The position numbers were made by a program, and so were the translations under genes. From the NCBI GenBank assembly GCA_020633975.1, contig JACKCR010000002.1, forward strand, positions 1-64,000: a stretch of 64,000 bases of DNA, written 5' to 3'. Within the stretch, counting starts at the first letter, position 1. Every line of letters begins with the position of its first letter. Shown here one piece after another: positions 1-8,997 of this stretch. This DNA comes from Candidatus Eiseniibacteriota bacterium (GTDB lineage: Bacteria; Eisenbacteria; RBG-16-71-46; CAIMUX01). The notes below the pieces were generated by a model. That model was given only the letters and a program-made list of their open reading frames with translations, ran no database searches and had not been told where the DNA came from.

Positions 1-1923
1 GTGATCCCTAGGTGGACGGACTTCTGGTACGGTGGCCTGCCAGCGGACTTGCACTACCCGCCCCTAGCCCACCTGCTCGGGACGGTTCCCTGCCTTCTCG
101 GATCGAGTCCCGAGTTCGCGGTGAAGCTGGTTGCCTGGCTCTCGGTCGTGGCATGTGGGATCGGGTTTGCAGCGCTTGCAGGGACTCTGCATCGGTCTCG
201 TTCCGCTGCCATCGTCGGAGGGCTCGTCGGCGCGCTCGCTCCCGCGGTTCACGCCGCGTGGGTGTGGGAGGGGAGACTGCCTGGCATCCTCTTCCTGGGC
301 ATCCTTCCCTGGGCGTTTCTTTCTGCGGAGGTCACCGCTCGGGGGCGCTCCGGCATCCGCGGGCCGATCGCACTAGGTTTGGCGATCTGGCTGCTCATCA
401 TCGCCCATGTCGGTCAAGCGCGACCGGCCCTCGTCATCCTCCTCGCCTTCACGGCTCTTCGGTACTGGGACCTTCATCGTGCTTCGCCTGGGTGGCGGGT
501 CCCTTTGTATCTGGCGCTGGGCTGGGGGATCGGTGGCGTCCTCTCCGCGACATTTCTGCTTCCGATGGTGGTGGAAACCCCGTGGGTGAATCAGTTGCGT
601 CCGGAGAACGCCGTTTCGGTTCTTAGGCCGCACCTCGCAGAGTCGTTGCGATTGTTCAGGTGGTCACCGAGGGGTGTCGGCGTCCTCGGACCGAGCGTGC
701 TACTCCTCGCCGTCGTTGGCGCCTGGAGGACGTTCTGGCGACGTCGGGACGATCGAGACGCACCAAGCCTCGTGACGCTCCTCATTCTCCTGGGTCTTCC
801 CTGGTTCCTCTGCCAGCCGTTCGGGAGGGGACTCGATCTGATCTTCCTCGGCGGTATCCTCATTGCACCCGGAGCCGTCGTCCGGCTTCCGAGGCCGATG
901 CTGGGCCTCGTCCTCCTTCTCATTCTCGTGGATGTAGCTCCACCCAGGCTGGTGAGTGCGTACAGCGCGGAGGCACAACGCGCGTCGCGGAACCGCGTCT
1001 ACGAGGACCTGGAAGCTTCGATGACGCGCGGGCGGATGTTGGAGCTCGCCGCGGATGCCGAGGGACGCGTCAGCGCGAGCGACTGGAGGATCGCGCCACA
1101 CCATGCGGTGGCGACTCTCGCCGGCCCCTTCATCCAGGGCGTGCCACTCGACTACCGATTCACGTCGGCGATGATCGACACGTTGGCGAGCGGGATCGAG
1201 CAAGGACGATTTCGGTCGGCCGCGAGGTCGGCCGTATCGCGACCGGATTCTACCAACGTCGCGGGACCCGGCGACGTCCACGATGCCAAGGCGAACGACG
1301 TCGAGGGAGGCATCGAGCTTCCAACTTCGGTCGGTCGTCTCCTCCGGTTCCACGGAGCGGAGGTGCTGCTCATCGTCGGTCCGTCCGGACCGATCCTGCT
1401 GCCGATCGACGATCCAGTCCTGATGCCGCAACCCGATCTTCCCGGGTTGCGCGTTCGCGACGCGACGCTGGTGCACTGGATCCCGCCGGGAGCGCCCGAC
1501 GGACCCCCGCGCCCCGATGCGGCGATCGGAATGTACGGACTGCCGCCTGCTGCGGCGGACAACTCGGCTGCGAAACAGCTCGAGTGGATCGAACGAGTCG
1601 GGCCGGTTCCAGTCGCGAGCACCGCGACCGTGCTGCCGAACCGGCTTCTCCTTCGTGTGCCGGAGTCACCTGCCGGTACGCTTCGCATTGCACGCTCGGC
1701 GTATCCCGGGACGCGCCTGTTCGTCGATGGGAAGCAGATCCCATGGACGAGCGCGCCGCTTGGTGGCCTTGCGGTCACCGTGGACGCCGGCCCCCACGAG
1801 ATCGAGATCGATACGCCGATCTCGCGGCTCCGGCGTTTCACCGAGTGGGCGCAGTTGTTGATGCTCGGGATTGCGGTTGTGGCATGGCTCAGAGCGACGC
1901 CTGCTCAGAAGTCGAGATCCTAG
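1..1923 (+). CDS. Polytopic membrane protein, PTPS-related / GT-C-like (5' end probably outside window)
   Basis: About 640 residues are visible. The N-terminal half is a run of hydrophobic helices (roughly residues 35-330) that begins with a YPPLAHLLG segment after a WTDFWYGG stretch. This resembles the membrane domain called 6-pyruvoyl-tetrahydropterin-synthase-related (PF10131), a GT-C-like fold. A soluble, probably extracytoplasmic part follows (about 330-610), and one last helix lies near 612-632 before a short basic tail. The GTG at base 1 gives a protein that starts inside a conserved membrane motif without a preceding helix, so the true start is probably upstream of the window. Residues about 405-440 form a low-complexity Ser/Asp/Ala loop like those in other proteins here. 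The substrate is unknown; a role in polyprenyl-linked sugar transfer or surface polymer assembly is only an inference. It converges on the next gene with a 12-base gap. Confidence 0.6.
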   Translation: MIPRWTDFWYGGLPADLHYPPLAHLLGTVPCLLGSSPEFAVKLVAWLSVVACGIGFAALAGTLHRSRSAAIVGGLVGALAPAVHAAWVWEGRLPGILFLGILPWAFLSAEVTARGRSGIRGPIALGLAIWLLIIAHVGQARPALVILLAFTALRYWDLHRASPGWRVPLYLALGWGIGGVLSATFLLPMVVETPWVNQLRPENAVSVLRPHLAESLRLFRWSPRGVGVLGPSVLLLAVVGAWRTFWRRRDDRDAPSLVTLLILLGLPWFLCQPFGRGLDLIFLGGILIAPGAVVRLPRPMLGLVLLLILVDVAPPRLVSAYSAEAQRASRNRVYEDLEASMTRGRMLELAADAEGRVSASDWRIAPHHAVATLAGPFIQGVPLDYRFTSAMIDTLASGIEQGRFRSAARSAVSRPDSTNVAGPGDVHDAKANDVEGGIELPTSVGRLLRFHGAEVLLIVGPSGPILLPIDDPVLMPQPDLPGLRVRDATLVHWIPPGAPDGPPRPDAAIGMYGLPPAAADNSAAKQLEWIERVGPVPVASTATVLPNRLLLRVPESPAGTLRIARSAYPGTRLFVDGKQIPWTSAPLGGLAVTVDAGPHEIEIDTPISRLRRFTEWAQLLMLGIAVVAWLRATPAQKSRS

Positions 1924-1935
1924 GGGCCACGAACC

Positions 1936-2622
1936 TCACACCGTGCCCGCCACGCTCGTCTCCTCAACCTCTCCGCCCGCGGGTTCGGTTGCGATCTTCC
2001 TCCGGCTCGCGCGCCGCTTGTAGAAGTAGGAGCGGACGAGTGCACGGTCCATCGGATAGAGAGCCGTGAGTTCTCCCTCCACTCGGCGGTAGGCGCCGAT
2101 CCACGCGATCCGGGCTGCGTGCAGTGTCGCCCGTTTGGTCAGGACATCCACGACGGCCGTCCGATAGGCGGCGAGGATCGGAGCCGCCGCCGCGACCGCC
2201 TCCGTGAGAACAGCTCCCGCGGCTTTGAGGCTCGGGTCAGTCTCGGTCTCCACGCGGTTGAGGATCGTTCGGGCCGTTAGAAGCAGGTTGTCGGGAGAGA
2301 GCCGGCCCACGGCGGTGAATCCGTCCGGGAAGTAGGTCTGGTAGACGGCAGTGCGTCGACTCCCGTTCCCGAGTTCGGCTGTGCGGTTCGAGAACGCACG
2401 GATCGCATTGGTGAGCTTCAGGGCCGCCAAGTCCCTACGTGCGCGGATCCGGAGCTGCCCACGGACCGCCTCCTCGAGCGCGTCATCCGCCGCCTCCAAC
2501 TGTGTGACCGCCGGTTCCCAGGCTGCGTAGATCGCTGCCGCGCTGGGGTCGACGGCGAGACGGTGCGTGGTGTAGACACTCAGCACGTTGACCAAGGTGT
2601 CGACGGACATTCTCATGTACAT
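1936..2622 (-). CDS. Hypothetical helical protein
   Basis: A 228-residue protein, Ala/Arg/Leu-rich and predicted mostly helical, with no signal peptide or membrane segment. I do not recognise the family. The frame is open further upstream, but a good ribosome-binding site (AGAAGGAGGT) lies 13 bases before the ATG at 2622 and closer to an in-frame GTG at 2631, so the start is one of these two. Long amphipathic stretches (about residues 35-85 and 130-190) suggest a helical bundle. The C-terminus is basic (RRASRRK) and then acidic. It stands alone on its strand: a convergent gene lies downstream and a long hairpin-rich gap upstream. Confidence 0.7.
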   Translation of the reverse strand: MYMRMSVDTLVNVLSVYTTHRLAVDPSAAAIYAAWEPAVTQLEAADDALEEAVRGQLRIRARRDLAALKLTNAIRAFSNRTAELGNGSRRTAVYQTYFPDGFTAVGRLSPDNLLLTARTILNRVETETDPSLKAAGAVLTEAVAAAAPILAAYRTAVVDVLTKRATLHAARIAWIGAYRRVEGELTALYPMDRALVRSYFYKRRASRRKIATEPAGGEVEETSVAGTV

Positions 2623-2913
2623 GGATGCCACGGGGACCTCCTTCTGTCTTCTGCACGACCTTCCCCGGGTCTCGGGTTCATGAGAACGTACGAATGCCAT
2701 CGCCGAAGGTTGCACGGAATCTGAGAAAACCGGTTGGACGCCGGCCGAGTCGCTTCACCCCACTTCTGTCTGCGGGTTTACAGGCGCCGTGTCGAGGGGC
2801 CGGACCGGTGCATGTCCGCTTTCATACCGGTAGTCATGAGGGGGAGAGTATGCGCGCGGACCGACCCGACAGCGTCTCATGGCGCCGACAAGCCGGATGC
2901 CAAGGGGCTGTGC

Positions 2914-2951
2914 GTCGATTCGCATGCGCGGATACCCGCCTGCGAATCGAC
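2914..2951. repeat. Perfect 11-bp inverted repeat with nested stem
   Basis: GTCGATTCGCA (2914-2924) is the exact reverse complement of TGCGAATCGAC (2941-2951). The 16-base loop itself pairs GCGG (2928-2931) with CCGC (2936-2939). It lies in a gene-free region and is not followed by a T-run on either strand, so it is not a standard terminator. Confidence 0.6.
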
Positions 2952-3309
2952 ATGGCACCTAGTCCGCTCGGAGGCAATGGGGATGCCAGCCGCGGTATCC
3001 CCCGTGCAGCAAGGTGAAACAGTGGGAAGCGAAGTGCATACGGCACTTCATGCGGGTGCACCTGTGCACACAGACCGACATGTCATGATCCTGCCATGGG
3101 CAACCGCGGATGCAGCTCGGCACTTCGCTGATCTGCAACGGGAGCACGGTGTTGCGAAACGACTTTGGAGGCGGCGCGGCACATGACGACTCGTGGGAAA
3201 CTGGGGGTTCGCGAGTCTTCAGACAGTGAAGCCTCGTACGCGAGGTAGAATACGTGTGGCCCGGATACAGTTCCACCGGGGCACGTCTCCCGTCATTGTG
3301 CACTTTTGC

Positions 3310-3363
3310 GGATCGAGTCGCGGGATCGAGTCCCGGGATCGAAGTCGAAGAATCGAGTCGGAT
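3310..3363. repeat. Short GATCGAGTC-type direct repeats before the AraC gene
   Basis: Four degenerate copies of GATCGAGTC (one with an inserted A, one starting AATCGAGTC) follow each other at 13-14 base and then irregular spacing, ending 18 bases before the chosen start codon of the AraC-type gene. This is a possible operator cluster or another of the window's minisatellites. Confidence 0.45.
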
Positions 3364-3380
3364 CAGAGCAACGTCACTCC

Positions 3381-4202
3381 ATGCACTACTTCGAGTATCC
3401 ACTTCCGGACGAGGCGCGTCCGCACGGCATCTGTCTCTGGCGATTCGCGGTCGAAGCGAAGGACCCCGAGGCGTTCGTCCACGTCGTGCCACCCGATGGA
3501 ACGGTGACTCTGAGTGCCTCGCTCTATCCGGGTCAGGAGCCTCGGCTGACGACCACCGGTGCGTCGGTCCGGGCCCATCTCGTGCCCGTCGTACACGGCA
3601 TGTCCGCGGCCGGGATCCGGCTTCGGCCCGGGGTCGCTCCAGACCTACTTTCGGTGCCGGCAGCGACGCTCGTCGGGGCCATGACGCCCTGGGTACCCGA
3701 GGGAAGTCAGGTGGCGCTTGCCGAGGCCATGGTGGCGATGGCGCGGGACGAAGACGCGTGGGTCGAGGCGGGCAGGGTGTTTGGTGCGGTCGCCCGAGAG
3801 TTGGCGTCTCCGGATCCACTCGTCGCCCAGCTCGTCGACCGGCTCCTCGCCGAGCCGGACCTTGGAGGTGTTGGAGTGGCCATGGAGGCGGTGCCTATCG
3901 GTGTACGCCAGCTTCGTCGTCGCTTTCTCGCCGCGACCGGACTTTCCCCGAAGTCGTTCGCGCAGATGCAACGCCTGCGTCATGCGTGCATCCTGGCTCT
4001 GGAGAATCCGCCGAGGAACTGGTCGCAGGTTGCGGCCGAAGCGGGGTTCTCCGACCAGGCGCACTTCAGCCGCCAGGTCGCACGTACGTTCGGAGTATCG
4101 CCGACGGTGCTGATGGAGTATCTGAGAACGATCCGCCACCAGCTCGTCCCGCAAGTCGGGCAAGACCGGCGGCAGGATGACCGTTTTCTTCAAGACTCGT
4201 AG
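3381..4202 (+). CDS. AraC-family transcriptional regulator
   Basis: A cytoplasmic DNA-binding regulator of 273 residues from the ATG at 3381. Residues about 1-110 match the DUF6597-like N-terminal domain seen in many AraC-type proteins (HYFEYPLP start, VVPPDGTVTL, later GIRLRPG). The C-terminal third holds the AraC helix-turn-helix pair: VRQLRRRFLAATGLSPKSF, then WSQVAAEAGFSDQAHFSRQ and FGVSP. The second helix-turn-helix is the strongest part. The longer frame from 3306 would translate the GATCGAGTC repeats and is less likely. The gene starts 45 bases before a small secreted protein on the same strand, which may be in its operon or be its target. The effector is unknown. Confidence 0.85.
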   Translation: MHYFEYPLPDEARPHGICLWRFAVEAKDPEAFVHVVPPDGTVTLSASLYPGQEPRLTTTGASVRAHLVPVVHGMSAAGIRLRPGVAPDLLSVPAATLVGAMTPWVPEGSQVALAEAMVAMARDEDAWVEAGRVFGAVARELASPDPLVAQLVDRLLAEPDLGGVGVAMEAVPIGVRQLRRRFLAATGLSPKSFAQMQRLRHACILALENPPRNWSQVAAEAGFSDQAHFSRQVARTFGVSPTVLMEYLRTIRHQLVPQVGQDRRQDDRFLQDS

Positions 4203-4247
4203 CACCCACGTGCGGGAGTGTCGTCGAGGTCACACGAGGGAGGAATC

Positions 4248-4784
4248 ATGACGAGAACGATCTGCCTACTGTTTCTGCTCTTGGTCTGTGTCGTGCCCGG
4301 ATCCGTACTCGCGCAACACCATGGACCGAATCCTGCGGTTTCGATCGAGAAGATGAAGGCGTTCGAGCCGATGCTCGGGGAGTGGAAGGGGGAAGGCTGG
4401 ATGGTTCTCCCGAACGGTGAGCGGGCGGAGTTCCTCTCGACCGAGTCTGCTGTGCTGGAGCTTGGCGGGACGCTCGTCCTGGTCCGGGGGAAACACTTCT
4501 CGAAGGACGATCCCGAGAGAGTCGTGCACGATGCCCTCGCCACCATCGCCTGGGACCAGGCGGAGGAGCGCTACCGGTTTCTCACCCACCTCGCGACCGG
4601 AGCGCTGGGTGACTTCACGATCGTGCCGACGGATACCGGCTTCTCGTGGACGATCGACCTCCCGATGATGAAGATGCGCTACGTCGCCGACTTCACGGAC
4701 GGGAGCTGGGTCGAGACCGGCGAACGAAGCATGGACGGCACGACCTGGACTCCTTTCTTCGAGATGCGTTTGACTCGGCAGTGA
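4248..4784 (+). CDS. Secreted DUF1579-like protein
   Basis: 178 residues with a clear signal peptide (basic MTRT, then a Leu/Val-rich core ending VLA-QHHG). The mature part begins with the pattern FEPMLGEWKGEGWM, then alternating beta-strand segments and a C-terminal W-TPFFEMRLTR. This is the layout of the DUF1579 / nitrobindin-like small beta-barrel family, whose general role in bacteria is poorly defined. The start at 4248 is preceded by a GAGGGAGGAAT ribosome site. It follows the AraC-type regulator by 45 bases on the same strand. It converges on the next gene. Confidence 0.75.
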   Translation: MTRTICLLFLLLVCVVPGSVLAQHHGPNPAVSIEKMKAFEPMLGEWKGEGWMVLPNGERAEFLSTESAVLELGGTLVLVRGKHFSKDDPERVVHDALATIAWDQAEERYRFLTHLATGALGDFTIVPTDTGFSWTIDLPMMKMRYVADFTDGSWVETGERSMDGTTWTPFFEMRLTRQ

Positions 4785-4815
4785 CGCAAGTGGGCGATGC
4801 ACGAGCTCCGACCGA

Positions 4816-6942
4816 TCAGTCCACGCGGATGACCTTGGTTTGAGCGATCGGCTCGTTTCGACTCGAGTCCTCGAGACGGAGGAAGAAGATCCCGTCTCCG
4901 ACGTCGCGTCCGAACTCGTCTCGCCCGTCCCAGATCGCGACCCTGCTCTGGGTGGTGCGGGATGCGAGGTCGAGAGTCCGCACCAGACGTCCGTCGACCG
5001 CGTAGACGCGCAGCGCGGAGGAGTCGTCGAGACGCCCCGCGAAATCGATCGTGGCTTCGGCCGAGAACGGATTCGGATAGGCCACGAGTGTCGGTCCGGC
5101 TGCGAGTGCGGACGGCGTCGTCACGTCGCTCGGGTCGCCTGGCTCCTCCGTCCGAGGACCGTAGATCGGGAAGGGGAGACCGGTCTCGTAGGCACCCAGA
5201 TCCGGTGCCGCGCCGTCGTATCCCTCCGTGATGTTCGCGAGCATTACGCCCGCGTCCTCGGGTACCGATCCCGGCGAGAGTCGCAGATCCTGGCTGCCGG
5301 GGACGTAGCCAGGCAGGTATCCGCCTTGGCCGAGGTAAGGCCCGAGCTCCGGCTCCTCGGCCTCGTAGAAGACGGTCAGGTCCACGTAGACGGCATGCCA
5401 CGACATGTCGAGTGCTTCCTGGAAGGTCTCCAGCGTTTCGTAGTAGGTCCCGTTGAACCTGGCGAACCGATCAGGCTCCACCTGGCGCCATCCGTTGTAG
5501 TCGAGGTCCGCGCGTTCTCCTTGCGCATCGAAGCTGATCGGATCGCCGCTGTGTCCCGGCCCGCTGCCGCCGAGAAAGAGGTTGTTCCGGACGATCGCGT
5601 TCCTCCACTGGCCGTCTCCCCAGCCCCTCGGGTCCGCGCCGACAAAGGTGTTGTTGAAGACGATGAGTCCGGTCGGCCAGACGTGGTACTTGAGCGGCTT
5701 GAGCTGGCTGTTGTAGACGACGTTGCGGACCGCGTACATCGGCCCGCCGTAGACCGGCTGCGCGCTGATCCCGCACAACACGTTCGTGAACCGGTTGCCC
5801 ACGACTCGGACGTTGTGCCGGGAGCCGTCCGTCTCGATCCCGTCGTCCGTGCAGTTATAGACCTCGTTCGAGAAGACGTCACAGTCGCTCGTCTCCACCT
5901 CCGTCTCGCCATGGCCGACGGAGATGCCATCCCACCAGTCGAAGATCTCGTTGTTCCGGATGACGTGGCCGCGCCCCGCCACGACGATCCCGTAGGCGTC
6001 GTCGTTCCGGCCGTCCTCCCAGCGGATCGGACCGCGAACGGTGTTGTCTGCGATGTAGACGTTGGACTGACCCGGGCCGAAGAAGTAGATCCCACCCTTC
6101 TCCGCGCCGGTGAGATTCGAGGAGTCGACCGTGCAGCCCCGTACGACGATGCCTGAGGTCGCGTTCCCGCGGATCGCCATCTGCCGGGGGCGGATCACGG
6201 TAACGTCTTCGAGATGGACGTAGCGGCTGCCCGGGAAGTCGACGACCGGCTTCGCGATGTCCTCTCCGTCGAGCACCACGGACTCCGCGTCGACACCTCG
6301 CCAGACGATCGGATCCGTTTCGGTTCCGCTCGTGCTCAGGGTCGACACACCGGAGTAGGTTCCCGGTTGGAGGAGGAAGACGTCACCGGGGATCGCGAGT
6401 GCGTTCGCTTGCGCGATCCCCCGGAACGGATCGGCTTCCGTTCCACTGCCGCCGCCCGAACCCGGGACGACGTACCGAACGCGTGGCTCCACGGGATCAG
6501 CGGGAAGCGGGCGCGTCCGCTCGATCCGATACTCGGTGGCGGACCCTCCGTCCGGGTCTTCGAGTACGAGACGGAGTTCGTATGTCGTGTTCGGCGTGAG
6601 ATCGAAGACACTCCCGGCGAGCAGGTTTCCGGGATCGACTCCGTCCCCGTTGAAGCTCCCAGGCTCGACGCGAAGGAGCGGCTGCGCAACGCGCCAGGGT
6701 CCGGAAGCGTCGACGTCGCGGTACTGGACCTCGACCGTCGAGGTCAGGTTGTCGTCTCCAGAGATGAACCACTGGACCCCGAGGCAAGTGGGAGTGGCGA
6801 CGATCTCCATGTGTTCCCCTGCGACGGTGTTTCCAGCGAAGGCGGGCGATCCGAACGCTGAGAACTGGAGTCCGAGGTAGAGAGAAAGGAACGAGAGGGA
6901 AGAAACTCCACACCGAAGCGCGGCGGAAACAGGGGCGCCCAT
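4816..6942 (-). CDS. Secreted right-handed beta-helix protein with C-terminal sorting module
   Basis: About 708 residues. Order: signal peptide (hydrophobic core ending AFA-GNT), a fibronectin-III-like strand domain to about residue 155, then a right-handed parallel beta-helix (about 170-520) with repeating N-N-x-I/V-F and G-I/V rungs such as VIRNNEIFDWWDGISVGHGE and IVFNNTFVG. The opening PGSGGGSGTEADPFRGIAQA is the usual DUF1565-like start of such helices. The last 90 residues are the sorting module (YPNPF, VDGRLVR, WDGRDEFGRDV, IFFLRL). Family members bind or cleave polysaccharides, but no lyase residues can be assigned. Starts at 6954 and 6948 are also in frame; GGAG 7 bases before 6942 favours that one. 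It is divergent from the next gene. Confidence 0.85.
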   Translation of the reverse strand: MGAPVSAALRCGVSSLSFLSLYLGLQFSAFGSPAFAGNTVAGEHMEIVATPTCLGVQWFISGDDNLTSTVEVQYRDVDASGPWRVAQPLLRVEPGSFNGDGVDPGNLLAGSVFDLTPNTTYELRLVLEDPDGGSATEYRIERTRPLPADPVEPRVRYVVPGSGGGSGTEADPFRGIAQANALAIPGDVFLLQPGTYSGVSTLSTSGTETDPIVWRGVDAESVVLDGEDIAKPVVDFPGSRYVHLEDVTVIRPRQMAIRGNATSGIVVRGCTVDSSNLTGAEKGGIYFFGPGQSNVYIADNTVRGPIRWEDGRNDDAYGIVVAGRGHVIRNNEIFDWWDGISVGHGETEVETSDCDVFSNEVYNCTDDGIETDGSRHNVRVVGNRFTNVLCGISAQPVYGGPMYAVRNVVYNSQLKPLKYHVWPTGLIVFNNTFVGADPRGWGDGQWRNAIVRNNLFLGGSGPGHSGDPISFDAQGERADLDYNGWRQVEPDRFARFNGTYYETLETFQEALDMSWHAVYVDLTVFYEAEEPELGPYLGQGGYLPGYVPGSQDLRLSPGSVPEDAGVMLANITEGYDGAAPDLGAYETGLPFPIYGPRTEEPGDPSDVTTPSALAAGPTLVAYPNPFSAEATIDFAGRLDDSSALRVYAVDGRLVRTLDLASRTTQSRVAIWDGRDEFGRDVGDGIFFLRLEDSSRNEPIAQTKVIRVD

Positions 6943-7192
6943 GGCCATCTCCATGAATTGTGCGAGAGCTTCGCTCAGTGTGCTCTACTCTCGTGCCCCG
7001 TCGTCGCTGACCGACGATTGCGATCCGCAACAGCGACTTCGTCGTCGTGCGGAACGCAGCTCCACGGCGCGGCGTCCGAAGATCGGACGTTGCGCGCCGG
7101 ACATACTCGAAGCAATTGCCATGCCCGCGCGGCCGCATCGGTTGGTGTATGTTTCGGGAGTGTCGGGTCGTCTCCGGAAGGGTGCTACGAGC

Positions 7193-7984
7193 ATGGATGT
7201 CGTTCGCTGGACACTGCCATCGCGGATCGTCGGCGCGGGGCGCGATCGAGGCGTGGTGTCGTCTCGTCTCCCGCGTTTCGGCAGTCTCCGGCGGCTCTGG
7301 CGTTTCGGTTGGCTCGGTCTCTCCATGTTGTGCCTGACCGGGCCACCAGTCGTCGGAGCGAGCCGGTCCCCGTCGGCTCGAGGCAATCCCGTTCCCGTCC
7401 CCGTCACGTCCTCCGTTGCCACCCCCGTCCCCGTCTCGTCCTCCGTTGCTGCCCCCGTCCCCGTCACGTCCGTTCCCGCCGCTCCGGTTTCCGCCATCTG
7501 TCCGGTGCCTCACAGCACCTGTCCGCAGACTCAGTTCGGTTGGATGCTCTTCCAGGACTCGACGCACGGTGTCCCGGACTTCTGGTTGGAGGGTTCGCTC
7601 GAGGTGTACGAGATCTCGGTCTGCCCGCACGGAGTCCACCTGGTGTTCGAGGTGGAGGAGCGCGGCAATCGGCACGTCGCTGCGCTGACCTTCCCGACGC
7701 CGTCGCCGGAACTCGTGGAGGAGCGGCTCGGGCTGGACCCGAGTGGGCGGAACGGCGCGAGGCGACTCGCACAGTACGAGGCTCGCTACGTAGAGCTGCG
7801 CGCGAACATCGAACGTGTCCTGGACACTAGCCTCGGCTCCGGCAAGCAGTTCGACTTCCGGAAGCGCGCAGCGGAGTCTCGCCCGATCGTGGAGCACGGG
7901 AAGGGGACCCTGGTCCTACGGTGGAAGGAACGGAGTGCCGAGCTTCGAGGCTATCTCGACGTCTACTTCACGCTCCCGACCTGA
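7193..7984 (+). CDS. Secreted or membrane-anchored hypothetical protein with Pro-Val repeat linker
   Basis: 263 residues. A hydrophobic segment at about residues 38-56 (WLGLSMLCLTGPPVVGA) looks like a late signal sequence or anchor. It is followed by about 35 residues of tandem P-V-P-V-T/S-S-S-V-A repeats. A globular domain follows (CPVPHSTCPQTQFGWMLFQD, later EVYEISVCPHGVHLVFEVEE), with several Cys residues that could form disulphides outside the cytoplasm, and a helical C-terminal part. I do not recognise the family. The ATG at 7193 was chosen because the frame upstream is Arg-rich and lacks a ribosome site. It converges on the TolB-like gene with 23 bases between. Confidence 0.6.
   Translation: MDVVRWTLPSRIVGAGRDRGVVSSRLPRFGSLRRLWRFGWLGLSMLCLTGPPVVGASRSPSARGNPVPVPVTSSVATPVPVSSSVAAPVPVTSVPAAPVSAICPVPHSTCPQTQFGWMLFQDSTHGVPDFWLEGSLEVYEISVCPHGVHLVFEVEERGNRHVAALTFPTPSPELVEERLGLDPSGRNGARRLAQYEARYVELRANIERVLDTSLGSGKQFDFRKRAAESRPIVEHGKGTLVLRWKERSAELRGYLDVYFTLPT
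7388..7492 (+). repeat. In-frame 30-nt tandem repeat (Pro-Val linker)
   Basis: About three copies of a 30-base unit, CCCGTCCCCGTC followed by a TCC/GTT/GCC tail, encode PVPVTSSVA-type decapeptides between the signal/anchor segment and the globular domain of the host gene. The unit length is a multiple of three. Confidence 0.8.
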
Positions 7985-8007
7985 GGACTTGGTGGAGCGT
8001 GTTCTCG

Positions 8008-8997
8008 TCAGCGGGTCTCGTCGTCCACCTTCGCCGGAATCCAAGTGCCGCGGATCCACACCGGGTCGCCGTCGAAACCGGGGCTGTTCGTGAGACGGCG
8101 CACGTCTCCCCCCGCGGGATCCATGGAGTAGATCTCCCAGTTGCCGTCCCGGTTGCTCGTGAACGCGATCCGGTCCCCTTCGGGAGACCACGACGAAACC
8201 GCATCCCAGCCTGGACTGTTCGTTAGGTTCACGACGCCTCCAGTCTCGATGTCGAGCCGGAAGATGTCCGGGGCGCCGCCCGTAGCGGTTCGTGAGAAGA
8301 GGAGGCTTTTTCCGTCAGGCGACCAGGACGGGTGCCCTTCGTCTTCCGGTGAACGAGTGAGGTTTCGCTCCGTGCTTCCGTCGAAGTCGATGACGAAGAG
8401 GTCGTCTTGCCCCGCGCGATCGGACACGAACACGAGCTGTGAGCCGTCCGGAGACCAACGCGGTGAGGTATCGTGCCCCGGGTCCGAAGTGAGACGTCGT
8501 TGCGGAGTGCCGTCAGGGCGAGCGAGGAAGATGTCGATGTTGAAGTCCCGCTCGGTAGAGAAGGCCATCCACTCGCCATCGGGTGACCAGTCGGGCACTT
8601 CCTCGCGGCCAGGATTCCGGTAGACCTCCGCCGGCGTCTCACCGGGCACGATCCGGTAGAGAATGGAGCGGCCGGCCCGGAGTGAGCCGAAGACGAGCTC
8701 GTCTCTCCGCACTCGCGGCCCGAAGTCGGTTTCGGGATCGACGGTGATGCGGATCGTCGCGCTGCCGTCGGGCCGCATCGCGTAGAGATCCGTCCCCGAA
8801 CCCGCGTCCGAGACGAATACGATCCGGAGTTCGGCGGGCGGCGGTGTGTCGACAGGTTGGTTGCTCCCAGCGGAATCGGCTGCATCCATATTGGATGCGT
8901 TGGTACCCTTACTGGCGCAGCCGCTGCTACTGGCACCTGCGGCTAGAATCGACAGACCGAGGAGGAGTGCCGTCCACCGGTTCACTCTGGTCGCCAT
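8008..8997 (-). CDS. TolB-like WD40/PD40 beta-propeller lipoprotein
   Basis: 329 residues. A lipoprotein signal (ILAAGASSSGC) gives the lipidation Cys near residue 25. The rest is a series of PD40 blades with the D-G-S-x-x-x-x-L/I-T and WSPDG signatures: DLYAMRPDGSATIRIT, VPDWSPDGEWMAF, DTSPRWSPDGSQLVF, HPSWSPDGKSLLF, AVSSWSPEGDRIAF. This matches the propeller part of TolB without TolB's N-terminal domain. It is probably tethered to a membrane on the periplasmic or outer face, as a binding scaffold of unknown partner. The start at 8997 follows AAAGGAGATCCCG. The next gene upstream on the same strand ends at 9153, 155 bases away, so it may have its own promoter. Confidence 0.85.
   Translation of the reverse strand: MATRVNRWTALLLGLSILAAGASSSGCASKGTNASNMDAADSAGSNQPVDTPPPAELRIVFVSDAGSGTDLYAMRPDGSATIRITVDPETDFGPRVRRDELVFGSLRAGRSILYRIVPGETPAEVYRNPGREEVPDWSPDGEWMAFSTERDFNIDIFLARPDGTPQRRLTSDPGHDTSPRWSPDGSQLVFVSDRAGQDDLFVIDFDGSTERNLTRSPEDEGHPSWSPDGKSLLFSRTATGGAPDIFRLDIETGGVVNLTNSPGWDAVSSWSPEGDRIAFTSNRDGNWEIYSMDPAGGDVRRLTNSPGFDGDPVWIRGTWIPAKVDDETR

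Larger units (their letters stand above)
2623..3380. other. 758-base intergenic region with nested inverted repeats
   Basis: No convincing gene: the open frames here lack family features and ribosome sites. The stretch holds several hairpin-capable sequences. One is a perfect 11-base inverted repeat (2914-2924 with 2941-2951) with a nested GCGG/CCGC stem inside. A second pairs GGGGAT at 2979-2984 with ATCCCC at 2998-3003. A third is GAAGTGC with GCACTTC near 3031-3049. Near the 3' end are short GATCGAGTC-type direct repeats. It may hold regulatory DNA for the AraC gene or an undescribed structured RNA; I cannot choose. Confidence 0.5.

Noticed and set aside
660-2069. Long + strand frame overlapping the first membrane protein gene
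   Set aside because: Arg-rich shadow of the main frame in GC-rich DNA, no ribosome site, no domain; the main frame has proper membrane helices.
2734-3186. 150-residue + strand frame in the intergenic region
   Set aside because: Runs through several hairpins, no ribosome site, composition like other false frames.
4840-6156. 438-residue frame antisense to the beta-helix gene
   Set aside because: Composition (Val/Arg/Asp-rich) is that of an antisense shadow; the opposite strand encodes a complete signal-peptide-to-sorting-module protein.
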